In this document: in pieces, positions 1 through 5,968 of the stretch
Layout: every line of letters starts with the position of its first letter
How positions within the stretch are numbered: position 1 is the stretch's first letter
Assembly: GCA_965249225.1 (NCBI GenBank)
Contig: CBDFLT010000005.1
Span: 21,303-85,302 of the forward strand
Direction: 5' to 3'
Source of the DNA: CBDFLT01 sp965249225
GTDB lineage: Bacteria > Chloroflexota > Dehalococcoidia > Lucifugimonadales > G963668185
DNA: 64,000 nt
The notes under the pieces: generated by a model
The model's database searches: none
Told to the model about the DNA's origin: nothing
Seen by the model: the letters and a program-made list of their open reading frames with translations, nothing else
Position numbers and translations under genes: made by a program

Positions 1-490
1 CCGAGAGGGATGAGACCCGCCGCCGTCTCAGGTCGGCCACACCCACCTCCTCCATCGACCGCACTACGGACTCCAGGTTGCTTCGACGCCAGACACCGAA
101 AGGATCGAATCCCCTGTATAAGCCCTGCGCTACCACCTCCTCGACAGTAATGGGTGACTGGTGGCTCACTCCTTCCACAGACTGGGGCACGTATCCCACC
201 CGCCACCATGAGCGAAACTCGTCTACGGGCTCACCGAAAATGGAAACAATGCCGCGGTTAGGCTTGACCAAGCCCAGCACCAGCTTTAGAAGCGTCGTCT
301 TCCCGCTGCCGTTGGGACCCAGAATGGACGCGAACTCGCCGCGCCGGACCACGAAGTTGATGTCCTCGACCGCCGGCTGAGAGTCGTACGCGAACGAGAC
401 GTGATCGAAGCCAAGACAAGGCTCCAACACGGCCCCAGAGGCCGCTGCCTTAGTTGTGGTCGATCGAGTGGCACGGGGTCGGGTACGCAT
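1..490 (-). CDS. Metal (Zn/Mn-type) ABC transporter ATP-binding subunit, cut by left edge
   Basis: The coding strand starts with ATG at 490 and runs off the left edge after about 163 codons, so only the N-terminal half is visible. A Walker A motif GPNGSGKTT lies at about residues 58-66, and a Q-loop (YVPQS) near residue 105, as in the ZnuC/MntB group of ABC ATPases. This subunit hydrolyses ATP to drive metal import at the inner face of the membrane. Its ATG shares the A of the TGA stop of the binding-protein gene upstream, so the two are probably translationally coupled. The first 20 or so residues are Thr/Arg/Ala-rich and not conserved in the family, so a later start is possible. The permease gene is expected just left of the window. 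Metal specificity is inferred from the neighbouring ZnuA-like protein and Fur-family regulator. Confidence 0.9.
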   Translation of the reverse strand, partial: MRTRPRATRSTTTKAAASGAVLEPCLGFDHVSFAYDSQPAVEDINFVVRRGEFASILGPNGSGKTTLLKLVLGLVKPNRGIVSIFGEPVDEFRSWWRVGYVPQSVEGVSHQSPITVEEVVAQGLYRGFDPFGVWRRSNLESVVRSMEEVGVADLRRRRVSSLS

Positions 491-1479
491 CACGGTCCAC
501 ATTTCAGCGCAACGCGGAGGTTCGACAGGTTGACCTCCATGATCGAAAAGTAAGTCTCGCCGCGTTCAACGTCTTCAGGAGACAGGCTCTCCAGTGGATG
601 CAAAGACAACGTCCCGGCACCCACCTCCTCGGCCAAGGTGTCGGCCAGCCTGTCGCTCACGTTGGGTTCGACCATAACGTAAGCCACACCCAGCACCTTC
701 AAGCGGTCCGCCAGCCGTGCCAGCTCCTTCGGAGAGGGCTCGACCTCGGGAGAGATGCCGGAGATCGGGGCCGCCTCAAGGCCGTATCGCAGCGCCAGAT
801 AGCTGAACGCGTCGTGTGCCGTGGCGAAGTGGTTGATGGCGCAGTCCGCCAGGCCCGCGGCAAACCTCTGGTGGAGCGTCCGAAGCTCATCTATCAGACC
901 GTCGGCGTTCTCGAGGTAGACCACCTGCCTATCGGGGTCCGCACGCTGGAGCGCATCTCGGATCAACCTAACCTGCTCGACGGCCCTCAACGGGTCGAGC
1001 CACACGTGCGGGTCCGCTGAGTCATGTCCGTTAGCGCCGCCGGATACCTCAGCTACACCCAGGCTCGCCTCCACGATAATCCGGTCTTCCACACCGCTGG
1101 CATCCAGCGCCCGGTCGAGCCACGGCTCGAATCCGGCGCCGTTATAGACGACCACGTCGGCGGAAGCAAGGCGACGGATGTCGGAGGGCGTGGGTCCGAA
1201 ATCGTGCGCCTCGACGCCGGGCGCAACCAGGTTCACTACCTCGACGGACTCTCCGCCAACACGGCGAGCGAAAAACTCCAGGGGATATAGGGTGGTGACC
1301 ACGATAATCGGTTGCGTGCCCACCACAGTCGGGACCACTCCCGCAGCTTCCTCAGACGCCTGATCCGAGCCCGTTCCTCCATTCGAGCACGCGGTCGCCA
1401 GGAGGCCTAATCCTGCTATACCCAGCACCAGCCTCCACCGGCAGACGAGTGTCGACACCTTATTGATACTTTGTCTCAC
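490..1479 (-). CDS. ZnuA/TroA-like metal-binding lipoprotein of an ABC transporter
   Basis: Substrate-binding protein of the cluster A-I (ZnuA/TroA) family, which captures Zn or Mn outside the membrane and delivers it to the permease. The N-terminus has a basic stretch, a hydrophobic segment and a lipobox LATAC with the cysteine near residue 31, so it should be a lipoprotein. Candidate metal ligands are the His in VEAHDFGP, the His in DPHVWLDP and the His residues in HFATAHDAF. The His-rich loop common in ZnuA is short here (GGANGHDSADPH). A longer reading frame extends to 1635 but overlaps the regulator gene, so I chose GTG at 1479; GTG at 1458 is an alternative that still leaves a signal peptide. 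A degenerate operator overlaps this start region. The gene is followed by the ATPase gene with a one-base overlap. Confidence 0.9.
   Translation of the reverse strand: MRQSINKVSTLVCRWRLVLGIAGLGLLATACSNGGTGSDQASEEAAGVVPTVVGTQPIIVVTTLYPLEFFARRVGGESVEVVNLVAPGVEAHDFGPTPSDIRRLASADVVVYNGAGFEPWLDRALDASGVEDRIIVEASLGVAEVSGGANGHDSADPHVWLDPLRAVEQVRLIRDALQRADPDRQVVYLENADGLIDELRTLHQRFAAGLADCAINHFATAHDAFSYLALRYGLEAAPISGISPEVEPSPKELARLADRLKVLGVAYVMVEPNVSDRLADTLAEEVGAGTLSLHPLESLSPEDVERGETYFSIMEVNLSNLRVALKCGP
1464..1478. promoter_or_regulatory. Degenerate Fur/Zur-type operator at the start of the metal transporter operon
   Basis: TGATACT-T-TGTCTCA matches the perfect palindrome TGATACT-n-AGTATCA found upstream of the regulator gene in 12 of 14 arm positions. 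It lies between the stop of the regulator gene (1526) and the binding-protein start. Repression of the transporter by the adjacent regulator is inferred from this match. Confidence 0.55.
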
Positions 1480-1525
1480 TAAGGATCTCGCACTTTCTCG
1501 AACAGGGTTATGGCGAATCGGTCCT

Positions 1526-1960
1526 CTAGCCCTCTGGGCTAGCCAGGCACTGGCGGCACGTGATGTAGAACTCCATGCGATGGCCGACAATCTCGCCCGA
1601 GATGTCTGCGCCGATACCACGGAGGACGCGCTCAATAGTCGAGTCGCGGAACTCGCCCACGGTGCCGCACTTCACGCAGATGGTGTGGTGGTGATGCTCG
1701 ACCCTAGCCAGAGTGTACTTGGGCGCTCCATTAGGCAGGGCCAGCTTGCAGATCACGCCCTCGTCCAGAAGAAGCCTTATGGTCCTGTAGACGGTCGCGC
1801 GCCCCACACCCGGCAGCTCGTCGCAGATCTCCTGAGCGCTGAAACCCTCCTGCTTGGTATCCAGCAGGTCGATCACATCGCGCCGAGGCCAGGTCACGCG
1901 ATAGCCGCGATCCTCCAGCGTCGCCAGTAGATCATGCCTGGTGGGATTAGTTTGAATCAT
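1526..1960 (-). CDS. Fur-family metalloregulator (Zur-like)
   Basis: A 144-residue Fur-family repressor that binds DNA as a dimer when metal-loaded. The N-terminal winged-helix part is followed by the family's dimerisation and metal domain, with a four-His run at residues 89-92, CVKC at 95-98 and CRQC at 135-138, which form the structural zinc site. I start it at the ATG at 1960; an upstream TTG at 1975 would place coding sequence inside the operator. Two matching palindromes sit directly upstream and one sits before the metal transporter genes on the same strand, so it probably controls itself and the transporter. Zinc versus manganese or iron cannot be decided from sequence; the ZnuA-like neighbour favours zinc. 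Confidence 0.93.
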   Translation of the reverse strand: MIQTNPTRHDLLATLEDRGYRVTWPRRDVIDLLDTKQEGFSAQEICDELPGVGRATVYRTIRLLLDEGVICKLALPNGAPKYTLARVEHHHHTICVKCGTVGEFRDSTIERVLRGIGADISGEIVGHRMEFYITCRQCLASPEG

Positions 1961-1974
1961 GATACTAAGTATCA
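1960..1974. promoter_or_regulatory. Perfect palindromic operator of the Fur-family regulator
   Basis: TGATACTAAGTATCA is a perfect 7-1-7 palindrome. It abuts the ATG of the regulator gene. It has the same arms as the second palindrome 53 bp away centre to centre, about five helical turns. Confidence 0.75.
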
Positions 1975-2012
1975 ATTATATCTGCGAAGTCGCCAGATTA
2001 CAACACGCGAAA

Positions 2013-2027
2013 CGATACTGAGTATCA
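2013..2027. promoter_or_regulatory. Second palindromic operator in the regulator/gltX intergenic region
   Basis: GATACTGAGTATC is a perfect 6-1-6 core (2014-2026) of the same motif as the palindrome at 1960-1974. It lies in the divergent intergenic region between the metal regulator and gltX, so it may mark the regulator's own promoter. Confidence 0.7.
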
Positions 2028-2111
2028 TTAGGCCTGCTGATTATCAGCCGCAGGCCCTGACGGCTCGAGGTAGAGTTGCTGTGCCCACGATGTTAGAATG
2101 CTTCGAGCATC

Positions 2112-3572
2112 ATGGCGAGCAAAGTCCGCGTAAGATTCGCGCCCAGCCCGACCGGCGAACCCCACGTCGGCAACCTACGCACGGCCGTGTTCACGTGGCT
2201 CTTCGCACGCCATGCCCAGGGCTCCCTTATCGTCCGCATCGAAGACACAGACCAGGAGCGGAAGGTGGAAGGGGCCGTCGAGATGCTGCTGGAGTCTTTG
2301 CGATGGCTAGGGCTGGACTGGGATGAAGGCCCAGAGGCTGGAGGAGGTTATGGCCCTTACTTTCAGTCTCAGCGCCTCTCGTTGTACCGCGATGTAGCGG
2401 GCCGGCTGCTCGTTACCGGGGACGCCTACAACTGCTACTGCTCCCCGGAACGCCTGGCCGAGGTGCGGAAGAAGCAGGCCGAACTCAAGCAGCCGCCGGG
2501 CTACGACCGCCGCTGCCGCAATATGAGCGCGAGCGAGCGACGAGAGCAGGAATGCAAAGGGACCACGCCCGTCGTTCGATTCAAGGTGCCTGCGGAGGGC
2601 GTGACGACGGTCAATGACCTGATCCGTGGAGAAGTCTCCTTCGAGAATAACCTCATCGACGACTTCGTGATCATGAAGTCGGATGGGTTCCCCACCTATC
2701 ACCTGGCCCATCTTGCGGACGACCAGGCCATGGAGATAACCCATGTGCTGCGCGCCGAAGAGTGGCTTCCCAGCACGCCCAGACACCTTTTGATCTACAA
2801 GGCTCTTAATTGGGAGCCTCCCAGGTTCGCGCACCTGCCCATCATCCTGGCGCCGGACAGGTCGAAGCTGAGCAAACGCCACGGCGCCACCTCGGTCCTG
2901 GAATACCGCGCAATGGGTTACCTGCCGGACGCGATGCTCAACTTTCTCGCCCTTCTGGGTTGGTCTCTGGACGACAAGACGGACATCATCTCCCGCGACG
3001 ACCTGATCCGTCACTTCTCCATCGAGCGCGTCGGAAAGTCTGGCGCCGTGTTCAACTCGGAGAAGCTGGAATGGATGAACGGCCACTACATGAGGGAGCT
3101 GGCTCATGGCCGGCTGGCGGAACTCCTGCTCGACTACTGGGGCCACTTCCCACCCGCAGAGATCCAGGACCTGCCATCCAAGGAGCGTCTAATTCGTATC
3201 GTTCCTCTTATCCAGGAGCGCATGAAGACGCTGAAGGAGGCGGCGGCGCTGATCGCGTTCTTCTTCAAGGACAGTCTGGACTATGAGGCCGAGGACCTGA
3301 TTCAGAAGGGCATGAATGCTTCAGGGACGAAGGAGGCGCTGCAGAAGACGCTGTCACGACTGCAGGAGCTCACGGCCTTCGATGCAGAGACGACGGAGGC
3401 ATCCATGAGGTCCCTTGCCGAGGAGCTAGGTCTCAAGGCCAAACAGCTCTTCGGCTCGCTACGCATTGCCACGACGGGCCAGCGGGTCGCCCCTCCCCTG
3501 TTCGAAAGCATGGAGGTCCTGGGCAGAGACCGGTCCCTCCAAGCCATCGAGGAGGCTATCAGAAGGCTGTGA
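2112..3572 (+). CDS. gltX: Glutamyl-tRNA synthetase
   Basis: Class I aminoacyl-tRNA synthetase that charges tRNA-Glu with glutamate; full length at 486 residues. The N-terminal Rossmann domain opens with RFAPSPTGEPHVGN, the family's HIGH signature (HVGN at residues 18-21). The second catalytic signature, KLSKRHG, lies near residue 255. The C-terminal helical anticodon-binding part is complete. Cys and His residues in the CxCxnYxC-type region (YNCYCSPE, near residue 110) suggest the zinc-containing variant. Whether it also charges tRNA-Gln (non-discriminating type) cannot be read directly; the GatB/YqeY-domain protein downstream is not an amidotransferase subunit. It is transcribed away from the metal regulator. 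Confidence 0.98.
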   Translation: MASKVRVRFAPSPTGEPHVGNLRTAVFTWLFARHAQGSLIVRIEDTDQERKVEGAVEMLLESLRWLGLDWDEGPEAGGGYGPYFQSQRLSLYRDVAGRLLVTGDAYNCYCSPERLAEVRKKQAELKQPPGYDRRCRNMSASERREQECKGTTPVVRFKVPAEGVTTVNDLIRGEVSFENNLIDDFVIMKSDGFPTYHLAHLADDQAMEITHVLRAEEWLPSTPRHLLIYKALNWEPPRFAHLPIILAPDRSKLSKRHGATSVLEYRAMGYLPDAMLNFLALLGWSLDDKTDIISRDDLIRHFSIERVGKSGAVFNSEKLEWMNGHYMRELAHGRLAELLLDYWGHFPPAEIQDLPSKERLIRIVPLIQERMKTLKEAAALIAFFFKDSLDYEAEDLIQKGMNASGTKEALQKTLSRLQELTAFDAETTEASMRSLAEELGLKAKQLFGSLRIATTGQRVAPPLFESMEVLGRDRSLQAIEEAIRRL

Positions 3573-3592
3573 TGGTCGTTGCATCCACTTCC

Positions 3593-3621
3593 TTGACACC
3601 CTCTGAGCGCCTATCTATACT
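3593..3621 (+). promoter_or_regulatory. Housekeeping promoter for yqeY
   Basis: TTGACA at 3593-3598 and TATACT at 3616-3621 are separated by exactly 17 bp. The yqeY start lies 42 bp downstream. Confidence 0.8.
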
Positions 3622-3663
3622 GCGTCCGGAGTCGGGAAGCGCAGCCGCCGAAAGGCGCCATAG

Positions 3664-4119
3664 ATGTCGCTGAAACAAACGCTTGAGGACGACTTGAAGG
3701 AGGCGATGCGAAGCGGCGACACCGCCCGGCGGTCAACTATCCGGCTCCTGCGCTCGGAGATTCACAACGAAGAGATCGCGCGCCAGAATGAGCTCGACGA
3801 TGAAGGCATAATCGCGGTGCTGGGCAAACAGGCCAAGCAGAGGCGAGAAAGCATCGAGGCCTTCGAGAAGGGCAACCGAGCGGACCTTGTAGAGAAAGAA
3901 AAGGCCGAGCTCACGATCATCCTCGAATATCTGCCCGAGCAGATGTCGACGGAAGAGGTCCAGCAAGTAGTCGAGGCCGTTATAGAGGAGGCCGGCGCCA
4001 AGGGCCCGCAGGACATGGGCCGGGTCATGGGCCTTGTAATGCCCAAGGTCAAAGGCAGAGCCGAGGGTCGTGAGGTTAGTAGCGCGGTCTCCAGGCTGCT
4101 GCAGGCATTGGAGGAGTAG
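3664..4119 (+). CDS. yqeY: GatB/YqeY domain-containing protein
   Basis: A 151-residue protein of the free-standing YqeY family. The family resembles the tail domain of GatB/GatE that helps recognise tRNA, but its cellular role is not settled. The sequence shows the expected features: an opening helix (SLKQTLEDDLKEAMRSGD), the R-STIRLLRSEI segment, and the closing GRVMGLVMPKVKGRAEGREVS region typical of the domain. Length matches the usual 145-155 residues. It is preceded by a strong promoter of its own and followed by a terminator-like hairpin before purQ, so it may be a single-gene unit. Confidence 0.95.
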   Translation: MSLKQTLEDDLKEAMRSGDTARRSTIRLLRSEIHNEEIARQNELDDEGIIAVLGKQAKQRRESIEAFEKGNRADLVEKEKAELTIILEYLPEQMSTEEVQQVVEAVIEEAGAKGPQDMGRVMGLVMPKVKGRAEGREVSSAVSRLLQALEE

Positions 4120-4253
4120 ATTCTTCATTCGCCAAAAGCGAACTCAGAATGACATCAGCCTCCCGGTTGAGCCCAAAGGCGTTAGAAGGTCGGAAGGCAT
4201 AGAAGAGGCGCTTGGTTTGAGTGCTTTCGCCAGCCCAGATCCAGCCGAAACCG

Positions 4254-4282
4254 GAGCCACTGAAGGGTGGCTTTTATTTTTT
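4254..4282 (+). terminator. Intrinsic terminator or attenuator just upstream of purQ
   Basis: The hairpin AGCCAC / GTGGCT (arms 4255-4260 and 4267-4272, loop of six) is followed by a T-rich run TTTTATTTTTT ending at 4282. It sits only 14 bp before the purQ ATG. It may end the yqeY transcript, or act as an attenuator in the purQ leader. No known riboswitch consensus was recognised upstream. Confidence 0.7.
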
Positions 4283-4296
4283 CCAGAAGAGGTCTC

Positions 4297-4980
4297 ATGA
4301 GGTTCGGTGTAGTCGTATTTCCAGGCACCTGGAGCGATGCCGATTGCTTCCAGGTTTTGGACGAAGTACTGGGGCAGCCGGTCCAGTATGTGTGGCATAA
4401 GGAGACCGACCTCTCTTCTTTCGACTGCGTGGTCCTACCGGGCGGCTTCTCCTACGGCGACTATCTCCGTCCCGGTGCCATCGCGCGTTTCTCGCCGGTC
4501 ATGTCGGCGGTAGAGGAGTTCGCAGAACGGGGCAAGCTCGTGCTGGGCATATGCAACGGGTTTCAAATCCTGTGCGAGGCGGGATTATTGCCTGGAGTCC
4601 TGAGGCCCAACGCACACCTCAGATACCGGTGCCAGTGGACCAGCCTTCGCGTGGAGAACACATCATCATCCTTTACCGGCGCCACAAAACAGGGCCAAGT
4701 CCTCGACATACCCATTTCCCATGGCGAGGGTAACTACTTCGCCGACCCGGAAACCCTGGCCAAGCTGGAGGACTCAGATCGGGTTCTCTTTCGGTACTGC
4801 TCACCGGATGGAGAGGTGTCCGAAGAGGCGAACCCCAACGGGTCGATGGACAACATCGCGGGCATAACCAACGAGCGTGGCAACGTCCTGGGAATGATGC
4901 CTCACCCCGAGCGATGCTGTGAGACCATCGTCGGGGGCACTGACGGGGCACTGATCTTTGAGTCGCTCATCAAGTCATAG
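4297..4980 (+). CDS. purQ: Phosphoribosylformylglycinamidine synthase, glutaminase subunit
   Basis: Class I glutamine amidotransferase subunit that supplies ammonia to PurL in step four of purine synthesis (FGAR to FGAM). The nucleophile elbow GICNGFQ carries the catalytic Cys, and the His/Glu pair is in MMPHPER near the C-terminus. The length of 227 residues is normal for the separate-subunit form. I start at ATG 4297 (MRFGVVVFPGTW), preceded by AGAAGAGG; an in-frame GTG 30 bp upstream lies inside the terminator hairpin and is unlikely. It is separated from purL by a two-piece EamA transporter. The third subunit, PurS, is not visible nearby. Confidence 0.97.
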   Translation: MRFGVVVFPGTWSDADCFQVLDEVLGQPVQYVWHKETDLSSFDCVVLPGGFSYGDYLRPGAIARFSPVMSAVEEFAERGKLVLGICNGFQILCEAGLLPGVLRPNAHLRYRCQWTSLRVENTSSSFTGATKQGQVLDIPISHGEGNYFADPETLAKLEDSDRVLFRYCSPDGEVSEEANPNGSMDNIAGITNERGNVLGMMPHPERCCETIVGGTDGALIFESLIKS

Positions 4981-5040
4981 CATTGGCGCAACCGTATCTT
5001 ACGCCGCAGACTTACGCGCGTTCAGAGGGGACAACGGAGC

Positions 5041-5475
5041 TTGGACAACGAACCCCTAGCAGTAGTCTTCGCCTTGGCCGCCGCCGTTGGGTGGGGAGCG
5101 AGCTTCGTCTTCGCCCGTCTGGGCCTACAGCACCTGCGGTCGACAACCGGTACCCTCGTATCGCTGGCAGCGGGAGCGGTAGTCACGCTGTCGATAGCAT
5201 TCGCCATTCACTCGGAGGAGATACTGGCCCTAAGTGGAGTAACGTTTTTATGGCTCGTCCTCCTGGGAGTATTGAATTTCCCTCTGGGACGTCTATTCAA
5301 CTACGTAGGAGTGAATCTGGTCGGAGTATCCCGTGCCAGCCCAATTATAGGGTCGGCCCCACTTTTCTCAATGGCCCTGGCGCTGACAATCCTGGACGAG
5401 TCGATAAACCTTCCGATTTTGCTGGGAACAACCGCCATCATCGGCGGGCTGCTTCTCATTTTAAGTCAGAGATGA
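5041..5475 (+). CDS. EamA/DMT-superfamily transporter, first half-size subunit
   Basis: A 144-residue membrane protein corresponding to one EamA domain with about five transmembrane helices, beginning WGASFVFARLGLQ and ending GLLLILSQR. Typical EamA proteins have two such domains in one chain of about 300 residues. Here the first ends with a TGA that overlaps the ATG of the second half by four bases (ATGA). The start is a TTG at 5041 with GGAG immediately before it, so the exact start is uncertain. EamA proteins export metabolites such as amino acids or purine-related compounds; the substrate here is unknown, though the purQ-purL position is suggestive. One alternative is a single gene split by a frameshift. 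Confidence 0.82.
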   Translation: MDNEPLAVVFALAAAVGWGASFVFARLGLQHLRSTTGTLVSLAAGAVVTLSIAFAIHSEEILALSGVTFLWLVLLGVLNFPLGRLFNYVGVNLVGVSRASPIIGSAPLFSMALALTILDESINLPILLGTTAIIGGLLLILSQR

Positions 5476-5939
5476 GAAATGTATCTAAAGCTCGGCGTCT
5501 GATGCTATTGGGATACGCCGCCGCGCTAGGGGCCGCGCTATCTTACGGGGGAGGGACCCTGGTAGGGCGTAAGGTCGTCACTGAGTACACCGAGCCGATG
5601 GTCGCCACCGCCTTTTCCATGCTGGTTGGCACCTTATTTGTCGCTGCGATGTCTTATCGGGACGTGCCATCGGACCTCGCCGACCGGCCTCCCCGACGCG
5701 CGTGGATACTGATGGCCCTTGCCGGTTTCGCCGCGGCCTTTGCCGTGAGCTGTTTCTTCCTCGCGTTGAGCAAGGGGCCGGTGGTACTGGTGGCGCCGTT
5801 GGCCGGCGTCAATCCACTGATAGCGATTATCCTAGCCCATACCTTCCTACAACGACTGGAGCGGGTCACCCTGCAGACCGTCGCCGGTGGAACCTTTGTA
5901 GTCGCGGGGGTCGCCTTGATCGCCGTTGGCAGCGGATAA
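5472..5939 (+). CDS. EamA/DMT-superfamily transporter, second half-size subunit
   Basis: A 155-residue membrane protein that forms the second EamA domain, about five transmembrane helices (for example LALSKGPVVLVAPLAGVNPL and the closing VAGVALIAVGSG). ATG at 5472 overlaps the stop of the first half as ATGA, which favours coupled translation and equal amounts of two half-transporters. The segment before the first helix (MRNVSKARR) is short and basic, as expected for a cytoplasmic N-terminus. A longer same-frame extension upstream covers the first half-gene in the wrong frame and was discounted. An ancestral 10-helix protein broken by one frameshift would look the same. Confidence 0.82.
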   Translation: MRNVSKARRLMLLGYAAALGAALSYGGGTLVGRKVVTEYTEPMVATAFSMLVGTLFVAAMSYRDVPSDLADRPPRRAWILMALAGFAAAFAVSCFFLALSKGPVVLVAPLAGVNPLIAIILAHTFLQRLERVTLQTVAGGTFVVAGVALIAVGSG

Positions 5940-5968
5940 CACTCTCATCCACGGAGGCCCAACTGGCC

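Noticed and set aside
2307..3146. Long open frame antisense to gltX
   Set aside because: It lies entirely inside a conserved tRNA synthetase gene, has no recognised motif or ribosome-binding site, and is explained by GC-rich codon bias.
4983..5939. A single 318-codon frame covering both transporter halves
   Set aside because: Its first half is not membrane-like and reads the first EamA gene in the wrong frame; only the part after 5472 is real.
5702..5968. Extended N-terminus of purL
   Set aside because: It overlaps the transporter gene in another frame and lacks PurL character; ATG 5969 has a good ribosome-binding site and a canonical N-terminus.
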